DNA of 64,000 nt from CAKMMH01 sp927798255 (GCA_034180415.1 JAXFOK010000060.1:1-64000), one strand, 5' to 3'. Numbered from the stretch's first letter, positions 8,028-16,658 are shown. Numbers and translations are program-made. The notes: generated by a model from the sequence alone, not told the origin.

Positions 8028-8155
8028 GAAAAACGAATGAGGCGCGATAAAGACAAGGCATCCTAGGAGACGCATCCACAGGTGCACTGATAGTACAGCG
8101 AGGACGGCGTCTCTCTCGAATAACGCAGTATTTATCGATGCATCATTCGTTTTTC
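8028..8155. repeat. Palindromic element copy 1 (on the stop codon of prfA)
   Basis: A 128-bp imperfect palindrome whose outer arms are perfect over 13 bp (GAAAAACGAATGA at 8028-8040 against TCATTCGTTTTTC at 8143-8155). The right arm contains the last codons and the TGA of prfA. It shares blocks with the copy at 48037-48158: AAAGACAAGGCAT, GTACAGCGAGG, CTCTCGAATAACGC and GATGCATC. The outer stems differ between the copies but stay paired. It could act as terminator or 3' mRNA stabiliser for prfA. Confidence 0.75.
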
Positions 8156-9207
8156 AATGCTTCAGATTGGTAATAGGCGATTACCGGATCCAATATGAGA
8201 TCCACCCCCCCTGCCATAAAAGCATCAAGATTATGAATAGAATAATTTATTCTATGGTCGGTAACGCGAGATTGAGGATAGTTATAAGTTCTAATTTTTT
8301 CGGAACGATCCCCTGTACCTACTTGAGATTTTCTATCTTGAGCACGTTCTGCGTGAGCTTCTTGTTGTTTCTTTTCAAGAATTCTTGCACGTAGTACTCT
8401 CATACCCTTTTCTTTATTTTTAAATTGAGATTTCTCATCTTGCATTGCAACTACTATTCCTGTTGGAATATGAGTAATTCTTACAGCAGAATCTGTCGTA
8501 TTAACGCATTGTCCTCCAGGGCCACCGGCACGATATACATCAATTCTTAAATCTTTTTCATTAATTTCAACATCAACTTCCTCAGCTTCTGGAAGCACGG
8601 CAACTGTGCAAGTAGAGGTGTGCACTCGGCCTTGAGATTCTGTAACAGGAACACGCTGCACACGGTGAACGCCACTTTCATATTTAAGTCTACTATATGC
8701 ACCATCTCCTGTAATCATCGCGATAACTTCCTTGTAGCCCCCTGTTCCTGACTCTGAGGCACTCATAAGCTCACATTTCCATCCTAAGCTTTCAACATAA
8801 CGAGTGTACATTCTAAACAAATCACCTGCAAAAATTGAAGCTTCATCTCCTCCAGCACCGGCGCGAATTTCAAGGATGACATTTTTATCATCGTTCGGGT
8901 CTTTCGGTAACAGTAAGATTTTTAATTCGTGTTCAAGAGTAGGAACATTTTCTTCAAGTTCTTTTAACTCTTCTTTTGCTAATGATACAAGTTCATCATC
9001 TTCATTTTGAGAAATTATTTCTTTATTACTTTTAATATCATTTAAAAGCTTTTTATACTTTCTATAAACAAGAACGACTTTTTCTTGTGCTTTATATTCT
9101 TTTGAAAGTTTTTCAAAAAGCTCTCTATTTTGTACTACATTTGAATCTGAAAGCTCATGAGAAAGTTCTTCATATCTTTGTTCAACTTCTTCTAATTTAC
9201 TAAACAT
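8143..9207 (-). CDS. prfA: Peptide chain release factor 1
   Basis: 354 residues, full length. The peptidyl-tRNA hydrolysis motif GGQ is at residues 231-233 (RAGGPGGQCVNTTDSAVR). The stop-codon recognition tripeptide PVT (187-189, in RVPVTESQGRVHTST) identifies RF1 (UAA/UAG) rather than RF2. An N-terminal coiled helical domain precedes them. It terminates translation on the ribosome. In many bacteria prfA is followed by prmC; here the stop codon instead lies in a palindromic repeat and no prmC is adjacent. Confidence 0.97.
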   Translation of the reverse strand: MFSKLEEVEQRYEELSHELSDSNVVQNRELFEKLSKEYKAQEKVVLVYRKYKKLLNDIKSNKEIISQNEDDELVSLAKEELKELEENVPTLEHELKILLLPKDPNDDKNVILEIRAGAGGDEASIFAGDLFRMYTRYVESLGWKCELMSASESGTGGYKEVIAMITGDGAYSRLKYESGVHRVQRVPVTESQGRVHTSTCTVAVLPEAEEVDVEINEKDLRIDVYRAGGPGGQCVNTTDSAVRITHIPTGIVVAMQDEKSQFKNKEKGMRVLRARILEKKQQEAHAERAQDRKSQVGTGDRSEKIRTYNYPQSRVTDHRINYSIHNLDAFMAGGVDLILDPVIAYYQSEALKNE

Positions 9208-9288
9208 AACCTATATTCTCACTATAAAAACTAATATTTAATTTACTACAAAAAAATTATAAACTTAATAAATTTTTGAAAAAAGGTT

Positions 9289-10482
9289 TTAGCTTTCTGC
9301 TAAGCGAAGTGCTTCTGTAAAAATCTTCATACGATAAGGAACAATTTTTTTATTTGAACGAGATGGATGTACTTTATTTGAAAGTAATGTAATAACTAAA
9401 TCCTTATCTGGATCAATCCAAAGAGAACAACCCGTGAAAGAATTTAACCCTACAGCACTACTAGAAAAACCACAAGAAAGCATTAAATTTTCTTTTGATG
9501 CACGTTCCCATAAATATGGAGCATGATCAGTTTCAAGACCAATAAATTCTTTTGTAACACTTTCATCAAAGATTTCACTTTCCCCACGTAAAGCTCTTAA
9601 AATTTCTATTCCAAAAGTAGTAACATCATTAACATTTGAGAAAAGTCCTGCGTTTCCTGCGATTCCTCCTATTGCCCAAGCATTATCATTTTGTACTTCA
9701 CCGCAAAGAATTTTCCCTCTCCAATCACAGTTTTCTGTAGGTGCAATCATATTAACTACAGGAGAAAGTTTCTTAAGTCTTAGTAAGGATAAATCAATAA
9801 ATCCAGTATTTGTTAAACTTAGTGGATTAGCGACTTCTCGCATGAAAGCCTTATCTAAACTATTTCCGCTTAATACTTCTATTAAAAATCCTAAAAGTAA
9901 ATTTGCAACTTCACTATGATATGTCTTGGTATTTGGTGTAGTTTTTAAATTACTTCTAATAATCTTATTTAGCACATATTCTTTTGCACCACGGCTTGCA
10001 AGCATTCCTATTCTGCTTCCCTCACTATTTTTTGCGATTTCTTCGTAAAATGGATAAGAAGCGATAAGTCCTGATTGTGAAGTTAATAAGTTTTTAATAG
10101 AAATTAAAGATTTTCCATTTACACTAAATCCTTGTAAATACCTACTTACCAAATCATCAACTTGACATTTTTCTTGCTTAACATAAAGCATAAAAAGAGT
10201 TGCTGTACAAAAAATTAAAGTAAGCTCGCCTAAATCATAAATAGTATCTTGAGTTACAATTGAATTACTATCTGTATTAGCATCTTCTTCGATTAATCTA
10301 TTACCAGATGCTTTTATAAAATTAAATTCGTTTTCTTGACCATCATTTTTAATTATACTAATTACAGCGCCTGGAAATGCCCCTGCATCGACAGCCTTAT
10401 TAAGACAAGAAACTAGTTTTGAAGGGTCTTTTCCCCCTGTCATAATATATGAATTGTTTAAAACTTCTGCTGTATTATTCAT
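9289..10482 (-). CDS. Class C beta-lactamase/serine-hydrolase-fold protein lacking the catalytic Ser and Lys
   Basis: 397 residues with the familiar fold pattern: FPGAVISI near residue 36, a DTIYDLG... segment at 79, LLTSQSGL, NDNAWAIGGIAGNAGLFS and a late HPSRSNKKIVPYR. In active members the segment after Tyr-Asp-Leu reads A-S-L-T-K, giving the nucleophile Ser and base Lys. Here it reads GELTL (85-89), so Ser is Glu86 and Lys is Leu89. The usual YSD/YSN is HSE. Hydrolytic activity is therefore unlikely. Binding or scaffolding is possible but not shown. No signal peptide; monocistronic, 80 bases upstream of prfA in the same direction. Confidence 0.75.
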   Translation of the reverse strand: MNNTAEVLNNSYIMTGGKDPSKLVSCLNKAVDAGAFPGAVISIIKNDGQENEFNFIKASGNRLIEEDANTDSNSIVTQDTIYDLGELTLIFCTATLFMLYVKQEKCQVDDLVSRYLQGFSVNGKSLISIKNLLTSQSGLIASYPFYEEIAKNSEGSRIGMLASRGAKEYVLNKIIRSNLKTTPNTKTYHSEVANLLLGFLIEVLSGNSLDKAFMREVANPLSLTNTGFIDLSLLRLKKLSPVVNMIAPTENCDWRGKILCGEVQNDNAWAIGGIAGNAGLFSNVNDVTTFGIEILRALRGESEIFDESVTKEFIGLETDHAPYLWERASKENLMLSCGFSSSAVGLNSFTGCSLWIDPDKDLVITLLSNKVHPSRSNKKIVPYRMKIFTEALRLAES

Positions 10483-10891
10483 AATAATCTATTGTAGAAA
10501 TCCTAGAAAATTTTTGTTAAAAATTTCTCAAATTTAAGTGTTTCCTAAAATTGCATAATTAAATTAAATGTAAAAAAAGATAAACGCCAAAAATCAAAAA
10601 ATAAAATTAAAAATAATCAAATATAAACAATCAAAATCTCTTTTTAAAACCATTTATAATGAATAAATATAGCAAAATTTTATAAAACTTGCAAAAAACC
10701 TAATTATTAAACAAAAAACATAAAGCCTGTAACTTACTTAAATAACAATAATTTTAAAAAGTTTTTGAAAAATACTTGAAAATTTAAATTTTAATGTCCA
10801 TATATTGAAAAGCATCAGGGGTTTTTAGAAAAATCTTAAAAAACTAATGATTCTTAAGAAAATTTTATATTTATAGTTTGGAGGGATACAA
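10483..10891. other. AT-rich intergenic region upstream of groES
   Basis: A divergent spacer between the beta-lactamase-fold gene and groES. It contains the candidate heat-shock promoter described separately and a possible decayed repeat arm (AAGTGTTTCCTAAAAT at about 10537). No CIRCE inverted repeat (TTAGCACTC-N9-GAGTGCTAA) is visible, so HrcA control is not supported. No ORF seen. Confidence 0.5.
10775..10803 (+). promoter_or_regulatory. Candidate sigma-32 (RpoH)-type promoter for groESL
   Basis: CTTGAAA (10775-10781) matches the heat-shock -35 element, and GTCCATAT (10796-10803) resembles the CCCCATNT -10 element with a 14-base spacer. The site lies about 90 bases before the groES start, which is reasonable for a groESL leader. 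Sequence match only. Confidence 0.45.
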
Positions 10892-11182
10892 ATGAGTAAT
10901 ATTAGACCATTACAAGATCGTTTAATCGTAAGACGATTAGATAGCGAAGAAAAGACAGCTGGCGGACTTTACATCCCAGATTCTGCAAAAGAGAAACCAC
11001 AACAAGGTGAAGTTGTTGCTGTTGGAAAAGGAAAAGTTAAAGAAGATGGTACTGTAATTCCTATGGATATCAAAAAGGGAGATAAGATTCTTTTTGGAAA
11101 ATATTCAGGAACAGAAATAAAACTTGATGGCGAAGAACTTTTAATTATGCGTGAAGATGAAGTTCTTGGTGTTATCGAATAA
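10892..11182 (+). CDS. groES: Co-chaperonin GroES
   Basis: 96 residues, full length. It opens with the conserved IRPLQDRLIVRR, has the mobile-loop region EEKTAGGLYIPDSAKEKPQQGEVVAVG, and ends in a typical ILIMREDEVLGV-type tail. GroES caps the GroEL ring and closes the folding chamber in the cytoplasm. A strong ribosome site (GGAGGG) precedes the ATG, as expected for an abundant protein. groEL follows 62 bases downstream, the usual operon. Confidence 0.98.
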   Translation: MSNIRPLQDRLIVRRLDSEEKTAGGLYIPDSAKEKPQQGEVVAVGKGKVKEDGTVIPMDIKKGDKILFGKYSGTEIKLDGEELLIMREDEVLGVIE

Positions 11183-11244
11183 ATCTTTTAACTATTTTGA
11201 TTTTAAATAAATTATAATTTGTTAATAAAAGGATAAAGGTAAAT

Positions 11245-12885
11245 ATGGCTAAAGAGTTAAATTTTGGATTAGAAGCTAGAGAACAAATCCTTAGGGGTGT
11301 GAAGAAACTAGCTGATACAGTTCGTGTTACAATGGGTCCAAGAGGAAGAAATGTTGTAATTGAGAAAAGTTTTGGCGCTCCTTTAATTACAAAAGACGGC
11401 GTAACAGTTGCAAAAGAAGTTGAGCTTGAAGATAAATTAGAAAATATGGGAGCTCAAATGGTAAAAGAAGTTGCATCAAAGACATCTGACAACGCAGGTG
11501 ATGGTACAACAACTGCAACAGTTTTAGCAGATGCAATTTATAGAGAAGGTTTAAAACTTGTTACTGCAGGACATGACCCAATGTGTTTAAAAAGGGGTAT
11601 TGATTTTGCTGTTCAAACTGTAACAGAAGAGCTTCAAAAATTAAGCAAACCTACAAAAGGTAAAGATGATATTGCAAAAGTAGGAACAATTTCTGCAAAT
11701 GCTGATAAAGAAATTGGAAACATCATTGCAGAGGCAATGGAAAAAGTTGGTAAAGAAGGTGTTATTACAGTTGAAGAAGCAAAAGGCCTAGAAACAACAC
11801 TTGATGTTGTAGAAGGTATGCAATTTGATAGAGGTTACTTATCACCTTACTTTGTAACAAACCCAGAAAGAATGGAAGCAGAAATTGATAATCCATTAAT
11901 TTTAATCCACGATAAGAAAATTTCTAGCATGAAAGATTTACTTCCTATCCTTGAGCAAGTAGCAAAAGCAGGTCGTCCTCTTTTAATTATCGCAGAAGAT
12001 ATTGAGGGGGAAGCTCTTGCAACACTTGTTGTTAACAAGATTCGTGGAACGCTAAATGTTTGTGCTGTAAAAGCTCCAGGATTTGGTGATAGAAGAAAAG
12101 CAATGCTAGAAGATATCGCAACATTAACAGGTGGAGAGTGTATTTCAGAAGATTGTGGTATTAAGCTTGAAACTGTAACAATGGAACAACTTGGTATGGC
12201 AAAAAGAGTTGTTATTAATAAAGATAATACAACAATTATTGATGGCGCTGGAGATAAGAGTGCTATTGAAGCAAGAGTAAAACAAATTAGAGTTCAAATT
12301 GAAGAAACAACTTCAAGCTATGATAAGGAAAAACTTCAAGAAAGACTTGCTAAGCTTGTTGGCGGTGTTGCTGTAGTAAATGTTGGTGCTGCAACAGAAG
12401 TAGAGATGAAAGAGAAGAAAGCAAGAGTTGAAGATGCTCTTCATGCTACACGTGCTGCAGTAGAAGAAGGTATTGTTCCTGGAGGTGGTGTTGCATACAT
12501 TAGAACTCTAGATAAGATTGATTCTATTAAGCTTGATAATGAAGAAGAGATGTTTGGTGTTAAGATTATAAGACACGCTCTTGAAGCTCCTATTAGAACT
12601 ATTTCAAAAAATGCTGGTGCAGAACCTGCAGTAGTAGTAGATAAAGTAAGAGCAGGAAAAGGAGCTTATGGATTTAACGCAGCAACTTGTTCTTATGAGG
12701 ACTTAATGGAAGCTGGTGTTATTGACCCAACTAAAGTTAGTAGAACTGCACTTCAAAACGCCGCATCAATTGCAGGATTAATGCTTACAACTGAGGCTAC
12801 AATTACAGAGAAGCCAAAAGAAGAAGCAGCTCCTAGCATGCCTGGCGGAATGGGCGGTATGGGAGGAATGGGCGGCATGATGTAA
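11245..12885 (+). CDS. groEL: Chaperonin GroEL
   Basis: 546 residues, full length. The ATP-binding DGTTTAT motif lies near residue 87, the apical domain in the middle, and the C-terminus ends in the typical Gly-Gly-Met repeat tail (GGMGGMGGMM). It forms the double-ring ATP-driven folding chamber with GroES. It is the second gene of the groESL operon, followed by a hairpin terminator at 12923-12958. A good marker for placing the organism. Confidence 0.98.
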   Translation: MAKELNFGLEAREQILRGVKKLADTVRVTMGPRGRNVVIEKSFGAPLITKDGVTVAKEVELEDKLENMGAQMVKEVASKTSDNAGDGTTTATVLADAIYREGLKLVTAGHDPMCLKRGIDFAVQTVTEELQKLSKPTKGKDDIAKVGTISANADKEIGNIIAEAMEKVGKEGVITVEEAKGLETTLDVVEGMQFDRGYLSPYFVTNPERMEAEIDNPLILIHDKKISSMKDLLPILEQVAKAGRPLLIIAEDIEGEALATLVVNKIRGTLNVCAVKAPGFGDRRKAMLEDIATLTGGECISEDCGIKLETVTMEQLGMAKRVVINKDNTTIIDGAGDKSAIEARVKQIRVQIEETTSSYDKEKLQERLAKLVGGVAVVNVGAATEVEMKEKKARVEDALHATRAAVEEGIVPGGGVAYIRTLDKIDSIKLDNEEEMFGVKIIRHALEAPIRTISKNAGAEPAVVVDKVRAGKGAYGFNAATCSYEDLMEAGVIDPTKVSRTALQNAASIAGLMLTTEATITEKPKEEAAPSMPGGMGGMGGMGGMM

Positions 12886-12922
12886 TTAAAGCCTAAAAAT
12901 CCCATTAAAAAACTTTTATTAG

Positions 12923-12958
12923 GAAAAGCGTATGCAAAAATTTTGTATACGCTTTTTC
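12923..12958 (+). terminator. Rho-independent terminator of groESL
   Basis: GAAAAGCGTAT and its complement ATACGCTTTTTC form a stem with A/T-rich inner pairing (GCAAAA/TTTTGT). The T tract is the 3' side of the stem. It lies 40 bases after the groEL stop. Confidence 0.8.
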
Positions 12959-12963
12959 TATTT

Positions 12964-12992
12964 CTAAGGAAGTACTGATTAATTCAAAATTA
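12964..12992. repeat. Solo arm of the MITE-like family
   Basis: AAGGAAGTACTGATTAATTC continuing into AAAATTAAA matches the left terminal arm of the element at 39123-39306 (CACTGATTAATTCAAAA). No convincing right arm follows. It is either a half element or the scar of one. Confidence 0.5.
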
Positions 12993-13073
12993 AATCGCAA
13001 ATACCACGTAATTTCTCGAATCAAATGCACATTTTGTGCAAAAATTTTCAAGTGCCATTAAGGCTAGCTAATT

Positions 13074-13122
13074 ATAAAAAAAGCCCTCAGAAAGCTACTC
13101 CTAGGAGAACTTTCGAAGGCTT
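13074..13122 (-). terminator. Rho-independent terminator of island D
   Basis: On the minus strand AAGCCTTCGAAAG pairs with CTTTCTGAGGGCTT around an inner CTCCTAGGAG palindrome, followed by TTTTTTT. It terminates leftward transcription from the small ORF at 13150-13257. The plus-strand T-rich side may also stop rightward transcripts. Confidence 0.7.
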
Positions 13123-13149
13123 CTTTAGATTTTTTTCTTGCGAAAAATC

Positions 13150-13257
13150 TTAAAACCCAAAACGCTGAAACGTAGAAACCGAACTCGAGATCCACATGGA
13201 GAGATCCACATGGAAGCTCGGAACGCTTTTTAAAAGCGTATTAAGTTTCTCACTCAC
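13150..13257 (-). CDS. Small hypothetical ORF of island D (35 aa, possibly frameshifted)
   Basis: A GTG start with the ribosome site AAAGGA a few bases upstream gives 35 residues (MSEKLNTLLKSVP...). It is too short for a confident call. A perfect 14-bp tandem duplication (GAGATCCACATGGA, 13187-13200 and 13201-13214) lies inside it. Removing one copy would shift the frame and give a longer ORF that runs through FGFYVSAFWVLRFF into the terminator. The present form may therefore be a recent frameshift. The local composition is more GC-rich than the neighbours. Confidence 0.3.
   Translation of the reverse strand: MSEKLNTLLKSVPSFHVDLSMWISSSVSTFQRFGF
13187..13214. repeat. Perfect 14-bp tandem duplication
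   Basis: GAGATCCACATGGA occurs twice back to back. The length is not a multiple of three, so it changes the reading frame of the small ORF at 13150-13257. Confidence 0.85.
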
Positions 13258-13270
13258 AATCGGTTCCTTT

Positions 13271-13285
13271 CTATGCTTGAACCAT
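13271..13285 (-). promoter_or_regulatory. Four-codon leader mini-ORF of island D
   Basis: ATG GTT CAA GCA TAG follows a very purine-rich ribosome-site-like tract (AAGGGGGGGGAAAG). Its TAG runs into AAAGGA, the ribosome site of the next ORF. Islands B and C have the same arrangement. Inference from layout only. Confidence 0.3.
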
Positions 13286-13416
13286 CTTTCCCCCCCCTTT
13301 TAAAGAAGATACTTTTTAAAGTTCCTTCTTCAAACCGTCAGCGTTTAGTATGCTATAACTAAAGATACCTAAAGACGCTAGTAAAAAATTCTTTATTGAC
13401 CTATTTTTAATTACTC

Positions 13417-14214
13417 TTACTCAACATTCTCAGAACTATCACTTTCCTTCAAATCACTACTTTTTTCCTTATTGTTTTTTCTATCTAAATACGTAACAAT
13501 TGGACCGCTTAGACAGTAAATTGCAGAAATAACAACCAATACTACTTTTGGATACCACCACAAAAGCCCTAAAAACATCGCAATTAGAATTATTGCATTC
13601 ATTTGAAATTTTTTAGGGAATTTTAAAAGCTTAATACTTAAAAACTTATAATTTGATACCATTAAAAAAGAAACATAACACAAAACTACTGAAATTACAC
13701 AAGAAAGTGAAAAAGATGGGATTACATCTTTTTTTCTAAAAGCAAATATTAGTGACATTAACACAACGGCAGCAAATGTAGTAGGAAGCCCCTGAAAAGA
13801 TTTTAAATTTTCTGCAGAGCTGTTAAATCTTGCAAGTCTACAAGCTGCGCACACTATAAATAAAAATGAAATAAAAATTCCAAACTCCTTATAGTACATT
13901 ACCATAGCGTAATTATAGCACAATATTGCAGGTGCTAATCCAAACGAAACTAAATCAGAAAGTGAGTCAAACTCGAAACCAAACTTTGTACAAGCATTAA
14001 ATTTTCTTGCAGTACGACCATCTAGGCCATCTAAAATTACAGCCAAGAAAACATATAAAATTGCTTTTTTAAAATCTCCATTATATGCAGAGCAAATTGA
14101 AAGAAATCCACAAAACATATTTCCAACAGTTAAAAGATTTGGAAGAACAAATCTATTTTTGTAAAGTTTTTCTCTAAACTCAGCTCTTTTTACAATCGGT
14201 CTATCTTTTATCAT
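13417..14214 (-). CDS. pssA: CDP-diacylglycerol--serine O-phosphatidyltransferase
   Basis: 265 residues and mostly hydrophobic, with about six to eight membrane helices. The CDP-alcohol phosphatidyltransferase signature is intact: D62-G63-x-D65...A69-R70...G79...D83...D87 in LDGLDGRTARKF and FGFEFDSLSD. Length and N-terminus (VLPNLLTVGNMFCGF) fit bacterial PssA type II, which makes phosphatidylserine from CDP-diacylglycerol and serine for phosphatidylethanolamine synthesis. The C-terminus is a charged cytoplasmic tail. It reads the same way as the phosphate-transport genes 80 bases upstream and may be co-transcribed with them. Confidence 0.9.
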   Translation of the reverse strand: MIKDRPIVKRAEFREKLYKNRFVLPNLLTVGNMFCGFLSICSAYNGDFKKAILYVFLAVILDGLDGRTARKFNACTKFGFEFDSLSDLVSFGLAPAILCYNYAMVMYYKEFGIFISFLFIVCAACRLARFNSSAENLKSFQGLPTTFAAVVLMSLIFAFRKKDVIPSFSLSCVISVVLCYVSFLMVSNYKFLSIKLLKFPKKFQMNAIILIAMFLGLLWWYPKVVLVVISAIYCLSGPIVTYLDRKNNKEKSSDLKESDSSENVE

Positions 14215-14294
14215 AAAACCTCACTTTGAAATAATTTAAAATTACACATCCATAATTTTATCACAATTATTCAATTATTTATAGTTAAATTGAA

Positions 14295-15284
14295 TTATAA
14301 AAATTTTATGAAAAGCATACTATTTAAAGAAATATAGAAAAACATTGAAATAAGCATAGACATAATAGGTGTAACACACCAAGAAATACAAAGAGATGAT
14401 ATCTTTTTATACTTAACTTCTGTTCCACCTCTTATAAGCCCTACACCTAATAATGCCCCTATAATACTATGACTACTACTTACAGGAACCCCTATTATTG
14501 CAAAGACATGAAGCGTTATAGCTGAACTTAGCACAGCTACTACTGCCCCAAATCCGTCTATCTTTAAAACCCCTTTTCCTACTACTAACATAATTTTCTT
14601 ACTATATGTTATCACACCTAAAGATATTGCCACACCAGCAATAAATGCAACTTGCTTAGTAGTTAAAGAAAAATCAGTTAAAATTGAAGATGGAATCACT
14701 CCTACAATATTTGCAACATTATTAGCCCCTAGTGAATAAGAAGCATAACATCCAATTATAATTAGCAAATACTTTATTATAATGTCATGATCTAGTATTC
14801 CAACTTTTAATCTCTTAAAAATATTAAACATTATATAGTAAACAATAAATGAAATTAACACGGCAATTATAGGAACAAGAGCCCAACATAAAACTATTTT
14901 TAAAAGTGGTTTAAAATTAAACACATGATTTACTATAGATGTTCCTAAAATTGCTCCGACAACTACTTGCGAAACACTTGCAGAAAGCTTTAATGAATTA
15001 GTAATAAACACGCAAAGCGCACTTGCAAAGGCGATACCTAATGCCATATTAAACTCATTTATAACATTATTACTATAAGAAAGTGCATTATAAGTTTCAA
15101 TTCCAGCACTTCCTTGAAGAAAAGCTCCAAGAATTAAAAACCCAGAACAAAGGCACACCCCTAAAAAATAACTTACTATTTTTTCAGAGACTGCTAATCC
15201 AAAACAATTTGATGCATCATTTGCACCTAACGTCCAAGCTAAAAATAACGCACCTATTAATATTAAAACTATTTGTATATCCAT
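14295..15284 (-). CDS. PiT family inorganic phosphate transporter
   Basis: 329 residues with about ten membrane helices. The two inverted PiT signatures are present: LGANDASNCFGLAVS (about residue 19) and LGANNVANIVG (about residue 186). It is a low-affinity, proton- or sodium-coupled phosphate (or metal-phosphate) importer of the inner membrane. The DUF47 gene ends only 8 bases upstream; this pair is a widespread phosphate-uptake unit. Confidence 0.9.
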   Translation of the reverse strand: MDIQIVLILIGALFLAWTLGANDASNCFGLAVSEKIVSYFLGVCLCSGFLILGAFLQGSAGIETYNALSYSNNVINEFNMALGIAFASALCVFITNSLKLSASVSQVVVGAILGTSIVNHVFNFKPLLKIVLCWALVPIIAVLISFIVYYIMFNIFKRLKVGILDHDIIIKYLLIIIGCYASYSLGANNVANIVGVIPSSILTDFSLTTKQVAFIAGVAISLGVITYSKKIMLVVGKGVLKIDGFGAVVAVLSSAITLHVFAIIGVPVSSSHSIIGALLGVGLIRGGTEVKYKKISSLCISWCVTPIMSMLISMFFYISLNSMLFIKFL

Positions 15285-15292
15285 AAAAAAAA

Positions 15293-15937
15293 TTACAATC
15301 CTCTTTTTGCAACAATTATTCTTATTAAATCTGATGCATCTTCTGCCTTGTCACAAATACTAGATAAAATTCTAATCCACTCACTTATAATTAATTTTTT
15401 ATAAGGGTCTATGTCACTTTTATATATTTCCTCTGTTAGTAATATTTCGACATCGTCTGCATCACTTTCAATTTGAGAAATTTTTCCAATAAGAGGTAAA
15501 GCTTGATGATAATTTTTAAAAAGGACTTCCTCTGCATCAGAAAGTGCTTTAGTTATATTAACACCATAATTTATAATTGTTAAAATAGAACTTACACAAA
15601 AGTCTGGAAACATTTTAATATTATGAGTTTTTAACATCACCGCAACACTTTCTGCATGATTTGCAACTTTATCTGTTGCTTCTAATAAACTTAATATATC
15701 CCCTCTTGATTCAGGAAAAAGAGATTTACCATAAAGCAGCATTTCTAACTCTGCTCTTAAGTTATCGGCCTTTGACTCTGAAATCCTTACCATTCTTATT
15801 GCATCATCAAGCTCTGTTTTTTGAGGATCAACAACTGTTAAAATTGCTGTTTTTAATGCGCTTACCGAGTTTATAACTTCAAATCTAAATTCTTCAAAAA
15901 GTTCTTCTATTTGCTTTTTTCTTTTATAATCGAACAT
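15293..15937 (-). CDS. DUF47 family PhoU-like protein, partner of PiT
   Basis: 214 residues, all helical, typical of the DUF47 (TIGR00153-type) family related to PhoU. Conserved features include SESKADNLRAELE (about residue 48) and a later ESDADDVEILLTEEI with metal-binding acidic residues. It probably regulates the PiT transporter encoded immediately downstream. The gene is divergent from a TetR regulator 72 bases away, which could control it. Confidence 0.87.
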   Translation of the reverse strand: MFDYKRKKQIEELFEEFRFEVINSVSALKTAILTVVDPQKTELDDAIRMVRISESKADNLRAELEMLLYGKSLFPESRGDILSLLEATDKVANHAESVAVMLKTHNIKMFPDFCVSSILTIINYGVNITKALSDAEEVLFKNYHQALPLIGKISQIESDADDVEILLTEEIYKSDIDPYKKLIISEWIRILSSICDKAEDASDLIRIIVAKRGL

Positions 15938-16009
15938 ATTACCTCGTTTTTATTATCTTTTGACTTTTTACATCAACTCATAGTATGATAATAAACTAGA
16001 GTTATAATT

Positions 16010-16630
16010 ATGAATACAGCAAAAGTTATAAAAAACACACAAGAAGTTTTGATAAATGTTAGTTCAAAAGAGCGCGTTTTAGCCGCTGCGCTTAAACTGT
16101 TTGTCGGACAAGGATATTTTAATACAAATATTCCAGACTTAAGCCGTGAAAGCCGTTGTAGCGTAGGCTCAATTTATCATCATTTTAAAAATAAAGAAGA
16201 AATTGCAAAAGCACTTTACGATTTAAGTATTTCTATTTTTAGAAAAGAACTAGAAAAATCAGTACATGACGTAACAAACACGGAAGAATTTGTTAAGAGA
16301 TTAGTTAAGTCATTTTTGCAGTTTTCAGAAGTTAATGTTCAAACCTCTAAATATATTTGGCTTTGTCGCCACAGCGAGTTTTTAGACGGACTTGTAATGC
16401 GTCCTACTACTTTAGGATTTGATAATTTTGGAAGAATTTTAACTAAGGTTTTAAAACAAGGCATTAAAGATCATCAAATTAGACTTCTTAATGCAAATAT
16501 TCTTTGGAGTATTATTTTTGGTATTCCTTTAGAATATGTTAGGGATTGGTTTGATGGCTATAACAAGCTTCCACCTTCAAAGGTTGCAGATCAAATTGCA
16601 GATGCTTGTTGGCGTGCTTTAAGAGCTTAA
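16010..16630 (+). CDS. TetR/AcrR family transcriptional regulator
   Basis: 206 residues. The N-terminal helix-turn-helix (residues about 20-65: RVLAAALKLFVGQGYFNTNIPDLSR then CSVGSIYHHFKNKEEI) is the canonical TetR pattern, including the YHHFKNKEEL-type end of the recognition helix. The C-terminal ligand domain is unspecific. It is divergent from the DUF47/PiT operon and upstream of a CBS-domain protein. Either or both could be its targets, but no operator is evident in the 72-base spacer. Confidence 0.9.
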   Translation: MNTAKVIKNTQEVLINVSSKERVLAAALKLFVGQGYFNTNIPDLSRESRCSVGSIYHHFKNKEEIAKALYDLSISIFRKELEKSVHDVTNTEEFVKRLVKSFLQFSEVNVQTSKYIWLCRHSEFLDGLVMRPTTLGFDNFGRILTKVLKQGIKDHQIRLLNANILWSIIFGIPLEYVRDWFDGYNKLPPSKVADQIADACWRALRA

Positions 16631-16658
16631 CTCTTTTTATTAATTTTTTGGATTATAA

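Noticed and set aside
10483..10891. CIRCE/HrcA operator before groES
   Set aside because: No TTAGCACTC inverted repeat is present; only a sigma-32-like promoter could be supported.
13333..13349. GTCAGCGTTTAG as a right arm pairing with the solo arm at 12964, which would put island D inside a MITE-like element
   Set aside because: Only about ten bases match the arm pattern and the expected TTAATTTTGAATTAATC part is missing. Chance is likely.
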